Below the pieces are notes generated by a model. The model saw only the letters and a program-made list of their open reading frames with translations. It did no database searches and was not told the origin of the DNA. 64,000 nt of DNA from Larkinella soli. GTDB taxonomy: Bacteria > Bacteroidota > Bacteroidia > Cytophagales > Spirosomataceae. Position numbers and translations under genes: made by a program. The stretch covers positions 806,001 to 870,000 of the forward strand of contig NZ_QTJY01000001.1 in NCBI RefSeq assembly GCF_003703975.1. The letters are read 5' to 3'. Below are positions 6,668 through 14,878 of the stretch, one piece after another. Numbering within the stretch: position 1 is the first letter of the stretch; each line of letters starts with the position of its first letter.

Positions 6668-7900
6668 CTAACTGGCCTTCCGGCTCAATTTCACTCCTTT
6701 GCGTTTACTGGCCCGGCTGAGCTCCTGGATTACCCGGCGCTCGTCCGGACGGCCGTAGACATCCAGACCTTTGTCGGATTTGCGGCCCAGCATGACCATT
6801 ACCGCTTCCTTTGAAAGCCCCAACGAATTGAAGCACCAGTCGGTGAAGGTCTTCCGGCCGGCTTTCGTCGACAGGCCCGGCGGCAGATCCAGCTCGGCGG
6901 CAATCAGCTTCAGCCAGTCGTTCATCGTCTTATTGGCCTTCACCGGCAGCTTCTCCCAGCCGCCGTATTTTTCGACGATCTCGGCCACCTCGGCAAACTG
7001 AGGGACTCGGGCTTCCACTTCGGTTTTGATCCGTTCCTTGATCAGCCAGGGCCGCCCATCGATGCCCCGCTGGAGAGTCTGTTTGTACTGCTTGACAAAA
7101 TCGATAAGATCGCCGTAGTGAAAACCGGTTCGGCAGTAAAGGATGAAGATATCCGCAACCTCCTGCATAGTCGGATTTTTGAAGCGGTGGCTTCGAAGCC
7201 TCTCAAACTGCTCAAGCGTCAGAAAGATGGGTTTCTTGTCTTTGACCCCCGGCACCTTAAAGCCATCCAGCGAATTGAAGTCTGCCAGGCCCTGGAGCTT
7301 AGCCCAGCGGGTCACCTGTTTGATGGTGATGCTGTGCTTCCGGACATAGCTATCCTCGTGGCCCAGTTTCCCACTGGGTAGGATTAGCCTCTTCATCCAG
7401 GTGCGAAAGCCATCCAGCCACTTGACATCAAAGTCCTGGACCGGCAGGTCCAGCGCCTTTTTGTGGATGAGGTAGTCGAGCAGCTTCTTCCGGCAATCGT
7501 TGTAGGCTTCAATGGTTCCGGGAGAAATGCCTGGATCTTCCCGGAGCGCCTTTAAATACATCTCGAAGGCGGTCGGCAGGGAGACCCGGGCTGGCCCGCC
7601 CAGGTACTGTCGTTTGATCTTGCCGGCGGTGATCGGCTCCCGAGATCGGTAGAGTTCATTGTAGATGGCCGCCAGCTGGTTGCGCAGGATCAGCAGCTGC
7701 TCGTTCTTAAAATAGGCCATCGGGTCTGAGGGGAGGATTTTTTCAGCCACCGGATCCCAGTCATCGAACCGGATGGTGATGCCGGTGGAGCCGATGTCCT
7801 GGCGGTCGCCAAGGACCGAAATGCGGCAATAAAGCTGGGCGTAGCCCTTACGTTTGCTTTTGTGTCGCCAAAAGCTGACTTCCATACGTTTTTGATTCAT
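6668..7900 (-). CDS. Tyrosine recombinase / phage integrase
   Basis: 410 residues from the ATG at 7900 (MNQKRMEVSFWRHKSK); a longer frame to 8056 adds Pro-rich residues unlike the family. The order is an arm-type DNA-binding domain, a SAM-like core-binding domain (about 110-205) and a catalytic domain. The catalytic domain keeps the second arginine (AGRKTF) and the nucleophile Tyr (DVYGRP), but the usual first Arg position reads TGFHYGD (His) and the HxxR His reads Lys (KAGR). Loss of the first Arg is known in Bacteroidota elements such as the CTnDOT integrase. The gene starts about 230 bases from the 3' end of tRNA-Ser and points away from it, the standard arrangement for an element integrated there. 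Confidence 0.9.
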   Translation of the reverse strand: MNQKRMEVSFWRHKSKRKGYAQLYCRISVLGDRQDIGSTGITIRFDDWDPVAEKILPSDPMAYFKNEQLLILRNQLAAIYNELYRSREPITAGKIKRQYLGGPARVSLPTAFEMYLKALREDPGISPGTIEAYNDCRKKLLDYLIHKKALDLPVQDFDVKWLDGFRTWMKRLILPSGKLGHEDSYVRKHSITIKQVTRWAKLQGLADFNSLDGFKVPGVKDKKPIFLTLEQFERLRSHRFKNPTMQEVADIFILYCRTGFHYGDLIDFVKQYKQTLQRGIDGRPWLIKERIKTEVEARVPQFAEVAEIVEKYGGWEKLPVKANKTMNDWLKLIAAELDLPPGLSTKAGRKTFTDWCFNSLGLSKEAVMVMLGRKSDKGLDVYGRPDERRVIQELSRASKRKGVKLSRKAS

Positions 7901-8071
7901 AGCACACAGGTTTGGTTTGTGTGCCAGTGGAATTAAATAGTTGATATTCAGTTGGAAAATTGGTAGTAAGCGGTAATCGGGATAAAAAGGGGGGGGTGCC
8001 ATCAGGAGTGGGGCGGTGCCACCGGGAATGCCCTTGGGATGCTGAAGTGGGCGCAATTGGGAAAAAAGGCC

Positions 8072-8103
8072 AAAAAAAAACCCTGACGGGGTACTCGTCA
8101 GGG
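8072..8103 (-). terminator. Intrinsic terminator after tRNA-Ser
   Basis: On the minus strand 8103-8096 (CCCTGACG) pairs perfectly over 8 bp with 8088-8081, 7-base loop, followed by a run of nine T. It lies 30 bases beyond the tRNA 3' end and ahead of the integrase gene, separating the two transcripts. Confidence 0.8.
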
Positions 8104-8132
8104 CATCTCGGTAAGAATATAGTCACTTAGTG

Positions 8133-8217
8133 CAGAGGGAGAGGGATTCGAACCCCCGGACCTGTTACAGTCAACAGTTTTCAAGACTGCCGCGATCGAC
8201 CACTCCGCCATCCCTCT
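8133..8217 (-). tRNA. tRNA-Ser (anticodon TGA)
   Basis: 85 bases. Acceptor stem AGAGGGA pairs with TCCCTCT, discriminator G at 8133. The anticodon arm reads GCAGT-CTTGAAA-ACTGT, giving anticodon TGA. The T arm contains GGTTCGAATCC, and a long variable arm typical of serine tRNAs lies between. CCA is not encoded in full. The 3' end faces the integrase, so it is the probable attachment site of the element on the left; the tRNA is intact. Confidence 0.95.
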
Positions 8218-8226
8218 TTGGTGGCA

Positions 8227-8257
8227 CAAAGGTAGAACGGATTTTCGTCCCTGTCAA
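8227..8257 (-). promoter_or_regulatory. tRNA-Ser promoter
   Basis: On the minus strand TTG (8257-8255, within TTGACA) is followed by a 20-base spacer and TACCTTTG (8234-8227), an excellent match to the Bacteroidota TTTG/TAnnTTTG promoter. Transcription would start a few bases before the tRNA 5' end at 8217. Confidence 0.7.
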
Positions 8258-8349
8258 TATCTGAGGGTAAAATTGCCGTTTTTTTAGCGCGATTCGCGAC
8301 CTTTGCCCCGCCGGTCGGGCTCCAACATCCCCCGCCCCGGCCCGTCGCC

Positions 8350-8586
8350 ATGTGGCAGGAAACCGACAACACTCTGACCCGCACCTTTACCTTTCTCGAC
8401 TTCAGCGAAGCCTTCGCCTTCATGACCCGCGTGGCCCTCATCGCCGAAAAAATGAACCACCACCCCGAGTGGACCAACGTATACAACAAAGTCACCATCC
8501 GGCTCAGCACCCACGACGCGGGCGATGTGGTGACCGGGAAGGACAGGGAACTGGCCAGTTTAATTGATGAATTGTTGAATAAATGA
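8350..8586 (+). CDS. phhB: Pterin-4a-carbinolamine dehydratase
   Basis: 78 residues, slightly short for the family (about 95-115 with extensions). It carries the core signature [31 protein letters not shown]-like block: the His-His-Pro and the later His-Asp are the known catalytic region (here [11 protein letters not shown] and [13 protein letters not shown]). The enzyme dehydrates 4a-hydroxytetrahydrobiopterin, recycling pterin cofactor after aromatic amino-acid hydroxylation. No hydroxylase is in the window. The last six codons lie in the left arm of a palindromic repeat element, so the extreme C-terminus may be repeat-derived. Confidence 0.88.
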   Translation: MWQETDNTLTRTFTFLDFSEAFAFMTRVALIAEKMNHHPEWTNVYNKVTIRLSTHDAGDVVTGKDRELASLIDELLNK

Positions 8587-8656
8587 ATGATTGAATGGTG
8601 CGCTGCCATGCTTAAAATGGCGGAGCTTATTCAATTATTCATTTATTCAACAATTC
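8569..8656. repeat. Palindromic intergenic element, copy 1
   Basis: Left arm 8569-8596 and right arm 8629-8656 are 28-base inverted repeats with one mismatch, built from runs like GAATTGTTGAAT. Between them lies a GC-rich core GTGCGCTGCCAT...ATGGCGGAGC. The same arms and core recur at 18453-18549 and 38441-38524. This copy overlaps the 3' end of the pterin dehydratase gene and ends 19 bases before rsmI. Confidence 0.8.
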
Positions 8657-8675
8657 TATCACTCAACAATTCCGC

Positions 8676-9344
8676 ATGAAGCTTTACCTCGTTCCTACGC
8701 CCATCGGCAATCTGGAGGACATTACGCTCCGGGCGGTGAATGTGCTGCGGTCGGTGGATGCGATTCTGGCGGAGGATACCCGGACGTCGGGGATTCTGCT
8801 GAAACACCTTCAGATCAGCAAACCGCTGCACAGCTACCATATTTTCAATGAACACCAGACCGTCCAGCGCGTCGTCGCCCAGCTCAAAGCAGGCAAGACG
8901 CTGGCGCTGGTGTCCGATGCCGGTACCCCCGCCATCTCCGACCCCGGTTTTCTGCTGGTGCGCGAGTGCCTCCGCAACGAAATCCCGGTCGAGTGCCTGC
9001 CCGGCCCGACTGCCTTCGTGCCGGCGCTGGTCAACTCCGGCCTGCCCGCCGACCGCTTCACGTTCGAGGGTTTTTTACCCCACAAAAAAGGCCGCCAGAC
9101 GCGCCTGAGCGAGCTGGCCGAGGAGGAACGCACCATGATTTTTTATGAATCGCCCCACCGGCTGATCAAAACCCTGGAGCAGTTTGCCGCCGTCTTCGGT
9201 CCCGATCGCCCCGCCAGCGTCAGCCGCGAGCTGACCAAACTCTTTGAAGAAACCGTCCGCGGTTCGTTACAGGAAATAATTACGTACTTTGCCGATAAAA
9301 CCATCAAGGGAGAAATCGTTATCTGTGTACAGGGGAAAAGCTGA
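8676..9344 (+). CDS. rsmI: 16S rRNA (cytidine-1402 2'-O)-methyltransferase
   Basis: 222 residues. The N-terminus LYLVPTPIGNLEDITLRA, then EDTRTSGILL, SDAGTPAISDPG and PGPTAFVPALVNSG, are hallmark blocks of RsmI within the tetrapyrrole-methylase fold. The protein is shorter than E. coli RsmI (286), lacking the C-terminal extension, as is usual in Bacteroidota. It methylates the 2'-O of C1402 in the decoding centre using SAM. Start is the ATG at 8676, just after the right arm of the palindromic element. Confidence 0.93.
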   Translation: MKLYLVPTPIGNLEDITLRAVNVLRSVDAILAEDTRTSGILLKHLQISKPLHSYHIFNEHQTVQRVVAQLKAGKTLALVSDAGTPAISDPGFLLVRECLRNEIPVECLPGPTAFVPALVNSGLPADRFTFEGFLPHKKGRQTRLSELAEEERTMIFYESPHRLIKTLEQFAAVFGPDRPASVSRELTKLFEETVRGSLQEIITYFADKTIKGEIVICVQGKS

Positions 9345-9366
9345 ACCGCCCCCACCCCCGACTCCT

Positions 9367-9459
9367 TTTGTCATCCCGACGCAGGAGGGACCTCGTGGCT
9401 GATTGACCGGCCACGATGAACGCTGAGCCAAAAGGTCCCTCGTTCCTCGGGATGACAAA
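9367..9459. repeat. Inverted repeat of a dispersed GTCATCCCGA-type sequence
   Basis: 9367-9393 (TTTGTCATCCCGACGCAGG...) and 9433-9459 are 27-base inverted repeats with about four mismatches; a third shorter copy (TGTCGGGATGACAAAA) is at 9497-9512. A GTGGC/GCCAC mini-hairpin sits in the loop. Sequences of this GTCATCCCGA...GAGGGA type are common dispersed intergenic repeats in Bacteroidota. Confidence 0.65.
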
Positions 9460-9559
9460 TCACCGGAGAAGACAAACAGCGTCGGATGGTTAGGGATGTC
9501 GGGATGACAAAAGCGGTGGGCAGGCAACAGGAATGATTTGACTACTGAATAAAATACGA

Positions 9560-10759
9560 ATGAAATACCGCCTTTTAATCTTTGTAACCTTTCTCCAGCT
9601 CACCGCCCGGGCGCAGCAGCTGTCGCCCAATGTGCAGGCCAGCGTGGTGACGGTGGAGCCGGGGGAAGAACTGTACTCGTCCTTCGGGCATACCGGCCTT
9701 CGGATCTACGACCCCGCGCAGGGCATCGACCGGGTGTACAGCTATGGTACCTTCGACTTCCGGACCGATAACTTTTACGTCAAATTTCTGCAGGGCACGC
9801 TCCCCTATCTGATTTCGGTGGCCGACATGTACCGGACCGTGTATGCCTACCAGTACGAAAACCGGACGATTAAAGAACAGGTCCTGAACCTGTCGCAGGG
9901 CCAGAAACAGCGGCTTTTCGATGCGCTCGAACTGAACCTCCGGCCCGAAAACCGCGAATACCGCTACAAGTTCTTTTACGACAACTGCGCCACCCGCCCC
10001 CGCGACCGCCTGGCCCAGGCCTGCGGGGACAGCCTCCGCTGGGTGACGGCCGTCGACACGACCAAATCGTACCGCGACTGGATGAACGACTACCTCGGCC
10101 GGCACCCCTGGTCACGGATGGGCATGAACCTCGGCATCGGCTATCCCTCCGACGTCCGGACCTCGGCCTGGGAGGCCATGTACCTCCCGAACAACGTCTA
10201 CGCCGAGATCGCCAAAGCCCGGATCCGGACGCCCGACGGCCGCACGATGCCGCTCACGGCGAGCAGCTCCACCGTCTTCCAGGCCCTGCCGACCGCAGGC
10301 CCCAATGCCGTTTTGGCGTTCCTGACCTCTCCGAATGTGGTCCTTGGCCTCCTGTTTGCGGTGGTCTTACTGGTCACGCAGCGACACCGCCGGAACGGGG
10401 TTCGGGGCTTCGGGCTGGACCGGGCGCTGTTTGCCTTTACCGGCGTCTGGGGCTGGCTGCTGCTGCTGCTCTGGGTCGCCACCGACCACGGCGTCACGGC
10501 CTGGAACGCGGCCATTCTGTTCATGAACCCGATGCACCTGCCGCTGATCTTCTGGGTGACGCGGCAGAAGAACCCGGCCGTCATCCGCAATTATTTTCTG
10601 ATCACGGCCGTCCTGATCCTCATATTTTTCGGGTATTCGATCGTTTTCCATTACGTTTACGGTTTCACTTTCTACCTGCTGACGCTGTTGCTCCGGTCGG
10701 CTCATCACGTCCGGTTCAACCCCATCGCCGTCGGGCGGTCGGCACACGCAACTACCTGA
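9560..10759 (+). CDS. DUF4105 / Lnb-N-like periplasmic domain protein
   Basis: 399 residues. A signal peptide (MKYRLLIFVTFLQLTARAQQ) precedes a DUF4105 domain (about 25-235) with motifs SFGHTGLRIYDP, YSYGTFDF, FLQGTLPYLIS and the conserved FFYDNCATRPRDRL. The C-terminal third has three or four membrane helices (AVLAFLTSPNVVLGLLFAVVLLV, LFAFTGVWGWLLLLLWVA, IRNYFLITAVLILIFFGYS). The family resembles the N-terminal periplasmic part of eukaryotic-like Lnb/lipase-associated proteins and is thought to be a membrane-bound hydrolase; activity is unproved. It is followed after one base by the inositol-phosphatase gene, so the two are translationally linked. Confidence 0.8.
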   Translation: MKYRLLIFVTFLQLTARAQQLSPNVQASVVTVEPGEELYSSFGHTGLRIYDPAQGIDRVYSYGTFDFRTDNFYVKFLQGTLPYLISVADMYRTVYAYQYENRTIKEQVLNLSQGQKQRLFDALELNLRPENREYRYKFFYDNCATRPRDRLAQACGDSLRWVTAVDTTKSYRDWMNDYLGRHPWSRMGMNLGIGYPSDVRTSAWEAMYLPNNVYAEIAKARIRTPDGRTMPLTASSSTVFQALPTAGPNAVLAFLTSPNVVLGLLFAVVLLVTQRHRRNGVRGFGLDRALFAFTGVWGWLLLLLWVATDHGVTAWNAAILFMNPMHLPLIFWVTRQKNPAVIRNYFLITAVLILIFFGYSIVFHYVYGFTFYLLTLLLRSAHHVRFNPIAVGRSAHATT

Positions 10760-10760
10760 T

Positions 10761-11567
10761 ATGGAATTACAGAGTCTGACTAAACAGCTTACCGAAATCA
10801 CGAAAAAAGCCGGGGCGTTCATCCGGCAGGAAAGTCTTTCCTTCTCCCGGGAACAGATCGAGTACAAAGACTTCAACAACCTCGTGTCGTACGTCGACAA
10901 GGAAGCCGAAAAGCAACTGGTCGAGGACCTGCACAAGCTCCTGCCGGAAGCCGGTTTCATCACCGAGGAAGGTACTACGGGCCTCCAGGCGGACCGCTCC
11001 GGCCTGAACTGGATCATCGACCCCCTCGACGGTACGGCCAATTTCATCCATAAATTGCCGGTCTTTTCGGTGAGCGTCGGGCTGGCGGACGGCAAAAACC
11101 CTCTGGCCGGCGTCATCTACGATATCAATCGCGACGAATGTTACCACGCCTGGGCGGGCGGGGGCGCCTTCTGCAACCAGGACCGCATCCGGGTGTCGCC
11201 GGCCACCCGGCTCCAGGAGAGCATGGTGGCGACCGGTTTTCCGTACGCCCGCTTCGACAAGATCGACCGGTACCTTCAGATCCTGGCGTCGCTCATGCAG
11301 AAGACCCACGGCCTGCGCCGGATGGGGTCGGCGGCCATCGACCTGGCCTTCGTGGCCTGCGGGCGCTTCGAGGCTTTTTATGAATTTAACCTTAACTCCT
11401 GGGACATGGCGGCCGGGGTGCTGCTCGTGCGCGAAGCCGGCGGCATCGTGACCGATTTCCACGGAGGGGACGAATATCTGTTTCGGGGCGACGTCATCGC
11501 CGGCTGCGGCATGCAGCCCGAACTGCTGGCCCTGATCGAAGAGTACTGGAACCGGGCCGACGGCTGA
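10761..11567 (+). CDS. suhB: Inositol monophosphatase family protein
   Basis: 268 residues, typical length. Metal-binding motifs are all present: EEGTTG (Glu near residue 70), IDPLDGTANFIH (about 88-99) and WDMAAGVLLVREAGG (about 212-226). The family hydrolyses phosphate from inositol-1-phosphate or related small molecules with Mg2+; SuhB-type members also act in rRNA maturation, so the exact substrate is open. The start ATG is one base after the stop of the DUF4105 gene. Confidence 0.9.
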   Translation: MELQSLTKQLTEITKKAGAFIRQESLSFSREQIEYKDFNNLVSYVDKEAEKQLVEDLHKLLPEAGFITEEGTTGLQADRSGLNWIIDPLDGTANFIHKLPVFSVSVGLADGKNPLAGVIYDINRDECYHAWAGGGAFCNQDRIRVSPATRLQESMVATGFPYARFDKIDRYLQILASLMQKTHGLRRMGSAAIDLAFVACGRFEAFYEFNLNSWDMAAGVLLVREAGGIVTDFHGGDEYLFRGDVIAGCGMQPELLALIEEYWNRADG

Positions 11568-11595
11568 ACACCGCTCCGGCCCTTAACGCTGCGGT

Positions 11596-12588
11596 ATGCT
11601 TCCCATCGTCTTCATTCACAAGAATTATCAGTCGTATCTGGAGTTCACACTGCGGCAGTGCATCCTGTCGAACCCCGGTTCGCCGGTGTTCCTGCTGGGC
11701 GACGACGCGAGCCTGAACCGGCTTTCGTTCGTCGACCACGTGCCGATCCGGTCGCTGGCCGGCGCTTCGACGGAGTTCGAAGCGGTATACCAACACCGGT
11801 CGACCAACCCGGTCTGGTACGAGCTGCTCTGCTTCCAGCGATGGTTCTACGTGCTGGAGCTGATGCGGACCCGGCAGCTGGAAGAGGTGTTCGTGTCGGA
11901 TTCGGACGTGATGATCTTTCGGGAGCTGGGGCGTTACCCCGGCTGGACCGACCGCCTTCCCGACCGGACGGCGGCCTTCTGCATTACCCACCACGCCACC
12001 GCCGTGCCGTATGCCTGGGAAGCCTCGGCGCATTCCTCCTACTGGACACGGGCAGGGCTGGAGGACTTCTGCCGGTTTCTGACGGAAACCTATCGAAACC
12101 ACTCGGAACCACTCGAAACCAAGTGGCGGTATCAGCAGGATAACGGCCTTCCGGGCGGCATTTCCGACATGGCCCTTCTGTTCCTGTACGCGGAACGCCA
12201 TCCCGAAAAGGTCGTCAACCTGCTCGAACCCGTCACCCCGCCGGGCGGAAATCTCCCCGAGGTTTTCGACCTGAACATCAGTTTGGGGTATAATCTGGAG
12301 GACGACGAATTTGCACCGGACGGCCGGGGCCTCAAGGCAATCCGCCGGGAAGATGGGGCCATTCTCGCTGAAAATAAGGTACTGAAACGAACCTGTCGGC
12401 TCAATACCCTGCATTTTCAGGGCACGGCGAAATATTTCATTCACCAGTATTATCAGGGCAGCGACCTGAGGTTGCGGCAGTTTGGGCAGTCGGTTTACCA
12501 GTGGCTGGGTCCGGTGATCGGCGGACCGGTCCGGAACCTAAAAAGCCGGCTGAAGCGGTATCTGAACGGAACCCCGGCCTTGTTATGA
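11596..12588 (+). CDS. Putative glycosyltransferase-like protein
   Basis: 330 residues, cytoplasmic (no signal or membrane segment). The N-terminal 130 residues have an alternating alpha/beta pattern starting with LPIVFIHKNYQSYLEFTLRQC and VFLLGDD, and contain EVFVSDSDVMIF at about residue 95, a DxD-like motif as in nucleotide-sugar glycosyltransferases. The C-terminal half is not recognised (HFQGTAKYFIHQYYQG). The gene is 28 bases after suhB and may share its operon. A nucleotide-sugar transferase is likely; donor and acceptor cannot be told. Confidence 0.5.
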   Translation: MLPIVFIHKNYQSYLEFTLRQCILSNPGSPVFLLGDDASLNRLSFVDHVPIRSLAGASTEFEAVYQHRSTNPVWYELLCFQRWFYVLELMRTRQLEEVFVSDSDVMIFRELGRYPGWTDRLPDRTAAFCITHHATAVPYAWEASAHSSYWTRAGLEDFCRFLTETYRNHSEPLETKWRYQQDNGLPGGISDMALLFLYAERHPEKVVNLLEPVTPPGGNLPEVFDLNISLGYNLEDDEFAPDGRGLKAIRREDGAILAENKVLKRTCRLNTLHFQGTAKYFIHQYYQGSDLRLRQFGQSVYQWLGPVIGGPVRNLKSRLKRYLNGTPALL

Positions 12589-12615
12589 GTTTAACTAAAT
12601 CGTTGGAATGCTTTT

Positions 12616-13152
12616 ATGACGGATCTCGACAACCTTCGTTACCCCATCGGCCGGTTTCAGGCCGGGCAGAGCTATACCCTGGACCAGAACCAGGAACACC
12701 TGGCTTCCATCGCCATCTTTCCGCACAACCTGACCGAACTGGTCGGGAAATGGGGCGACGACCGGCTCGACAAACCGTACCGGCCGGAAGGCTGGACGGT
12801 GCGGCAACTGGTTCATCACATCGCCGACAGCCACATCAACGCCTACGTGCGGTTCCGGCTCGCCCTGACGCAGGACAACCCCGCCATCGTGCCCTACGAG
12901 GAGGGAGAATGGGCCAAACTGCCCGACTATAAACTCTCCATTTCGCCCTCGCTGGTCATCCTGAGCAACCTGCACCAGCGTTGGGTGACCGCCCTCGACC
13001 CCCTGACGGACGCCCTCCGGCAGCGGACCTACTTCCACCCGCAGCACAACCGGAACATCTCCCTCTCCGAGGCCCTTGCCAACTATGCCTGGCACGGTGA
13101 ACACCACTATCAGCACATCCACCGACTGGCGCAACGGAACAATTGGCTTTAG
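12616..13152 (+). CDS. DinB/YfiT-like putative metal-dependent hydrolase
   Basis: 178 residues. The DinB four-helix fold is indicated by spaced histidines: LVHHIADSHINAYVRFRLAL (about 70-90) and YAWHGEHHYQHIHRL near the C-terminus supply the three-His metal site. The N-terminus LRYPIGRFQ and ELVGKWGDDRLDKPYRPEGWTVRQL match the YfiT type, related to bacillithiol S-transferases. Bacteroidota of this group are reported to use bacillithiol, so thiol transfer is plausible but unproved here. Confidence 0.82.
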   Translation: MTDLDNLRYPIGRFQAGQSYTLDQNQEHLASIAIFPHNLTELVGKWGDDRLDKPYRPEGWTVRQLVHHIADSHINAYVRFRLALTQDNPAIVPYEEGEWAKLPDYKLSISPSLVILSNLHQRWVTALDPLTDALRQRTYFHPQHNRNISLSEALANYAWHGEHHYQHIHRLAQRNNWL

Positions 13153-13224
13153 TTTCGAGTTTCGTATATACGTTCGGCAGAAAGAGAATCCTGCCGCCGA
13201 ACGAAAGCCGTCGTTCCAATCGCC

Positions 13225-13401
13225 ATGCTTGAACAAATCGTGATCGGCCTGTTGTTTCTGGCAGCTCTGGGGTTTCTCGGACGGCGGCTCTATCGGAGTA
13301 TATTCAAAAAAGAAGCTGGTTGTTCCAAAGGGTGCGGGTGCAGTGAGGATGGGGTGGTGCGGAAAACCAGCCAATCAAATAAGGCTTCGGCGATGAGTTG
13401 A
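13225..13401 (+). CDS. Small Cys-rich membrane protein, FeoB-associated type
   Basis: 58 residues: one N-terminal membrane helix (QIVIGLLFLAALGFLG), a basic anchor (RRLYRSIFKK), then a cysteine cluster AGCSKGCGCSE and a short tail. This is the layout of FeoB-associated Cys-rich membrane proteins, thought to help ferrous iron transport or bind metal. No feoB is adjacent, so its role is inferred from sequence only. It is 25 bases before the DUF4403 gene. Confidence 0.6.
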   Translation: MLEQIVIGLLFLAALGFLGRRLYRSIFKKEAGCSKGCGCSEDGVVRKTSQSNKASAMS

Positions 13402-13426
13402 GGCTTTTATTGTTTGCACTCAACGT

Positions 13427-14833
13427 ATGGAATCTGTCCGTAAACACAACGGCTCCCGCCACGCCCTGGCGCTGGTGGGGCTGGCCCTGACCGCTTTTCT
13501 GTCCTGTCGGAATGTAGACCCCAAACCGCCGGTTCCCGGTGGGTACGACGATTCGCTGGCCGTCGGCAACTCCTTCGTGACCGCCCCCATCATTTTTGAA
13601 ATCGCAGAACTGGAAGAGAAGATCAATAAAGCCCTGCCGATGGTTCTGGTTGACAACGATAACCTGAAAACCGGTAAAAAAGGAACCATCGCCATCCGGA
13701 TCGAGCGCTCGGGGCCGGTTCGCCTGGCCTTTGACGGAAAGCAGCTGAGCTTCGGGGCGCCGATTCAGGTCTACCTCGGCAATCCCATCCGCATCGGAAA
13801 GAAAAAAGAACCCCGGCGCCCCTTCTGCGCCATGCAGGTCGATTTTAAGAGCCCCCTAACGGTTCAGGATGACTGGCGGGTCCGGACGGAGGTGGAATTC
13901 CTGCGGTACCGCTGGCTGAAACGCCCGGCCGTCCGCGTGCTGGGTATCAATATCTCGGTTCGGCGTTTCGTCGAGAAAATCCTGAAAAAACGCGAAGACG
14001 GCATCGAGGTAGCCATCGACCGGGCCATTCATGATGAGCTTCGACTCGACCGGGAGGTCCTGAAAATCTGGCGCGATATGCAGAAACCCCTGCTGGTGAA
14101 CCGCCGGGTCGAGAACGTCTGGCTGCATCCCGTCCCCTACCGGATTACGGTAGCCCCGATCTACGGAAACCGGGAAACCATCGTGGTGCCGACCCGGGTA
14201 CACCTGAAAATCGACACTGAATTCGGTCCCCGGCCGGTGTATGCCGTCAACTCGACGCTGCCTCCCCTGAACCGGGTCGATACGCTACCGCTGGTCTGCG
14301 ATCTCCACCTGCTCAGTAAGGTTTCCTACGATTATCTCGACCGTGTGCTGGCCCGGACGGTCAACAACCACGAATTCGAATACGCAACCCGGAAACTGAA
14401 AATCCGCCAGGCGACGGTGTACGGAAGCCAGCGCTCGGTCATCGTGCAGGCCGACGTGGAGGGCGCCGTCAGCGGGACGCTTTATCTGCGGGGCAAACCG
14501 CTCTATGATACCCTCAGCCATACGCTGAAGGTCCGGGGTATCGATTACGACATCAAAACGGAGGAAATCCTGTTCCGGACGGCCAACTGGCTGCTGCACG
14601 ATACCCTCCAGGCCACCATGCAGAACGCCCTGACCATCCCGCTCAAACACCGGGTGGCCCGGATTCCCGGCAAAATCGAGACCGCCTTCAACCGCGGAAA
14701 GCCCGGCCGGAAGGCGCGGATTCATATCGGACGCTTCCGGTTCGTTCCTTCGGCAATCGCGGTCCGGCCGGAGGGCCTGCACGTCCTTGTTCACGCCCAG
14801 GCAACCATGGCGTTGCGGGTAACCGATTTGTAA
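13427..14833 (+). CDS. DUF4403 family lipoprotein
   Basis: 468 residues. The signal peptide ends in a lipobox (LTAFLSC, Cys about 27), so it is probably an outer-membrane or periplasm-facing lipoprotein. The remainder fits DUF4403: an N-terminal VGNSFVTAPIIFEIAELEEKINKAL block, long beta-rich repeats, and a C-terminal LHVLVHAQATMALRV ending. The family resembles lipid-binding tubular (BPI/SMP-like) proteins and may move lipids across the periplasm; this is structural inference. No enzyme motif is seen. Confidence 0.8.
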   Translation: MESVRKHNGSRHALALVGLALTAFLSCRNVDPKPPVPGGYDDSLAVGNSFVTAPIIFEIAELEEKINKALPMVLVDNDNLKTGKKGTIAIRIERSGPVRLAFDGKQLSFGAPIQVYLGNPIRIGKKKEPRRPFCAMQVDFKSPLTVQDDWRVRTEVEFLRYRWLKRPAVRVLGINISVRRFVEKILKKREDGIEVAIDRAIHDELRLDREVLKIWRDMQKPLLVNRRVENVWLHPVPYRITVAPIYGNRETIVVPTRVHLKIDTEFGPRPVYAVNSTLPPLNRVDTLPLVCDLHLLSKVSYDYLDRVLARTVNNHEFEYATRKLKIRQATVYGSQRSVIVQADVEGAVSGTLYLRGKPLYDTLSHTLKVRGIDYDIKTEEILFRTANWLLHDTLQATMQNALTIPLKHRVARIPGKIETAFNRGKPGRKARIHIGRFRFVPSAIAVRPEGLHVLVHAQATMALRVTDL

Positions 14834-14878
14834 CTTGCGTCCGTTCGTCCCCGGCGGCCGGACACCAGATACCGCCTT

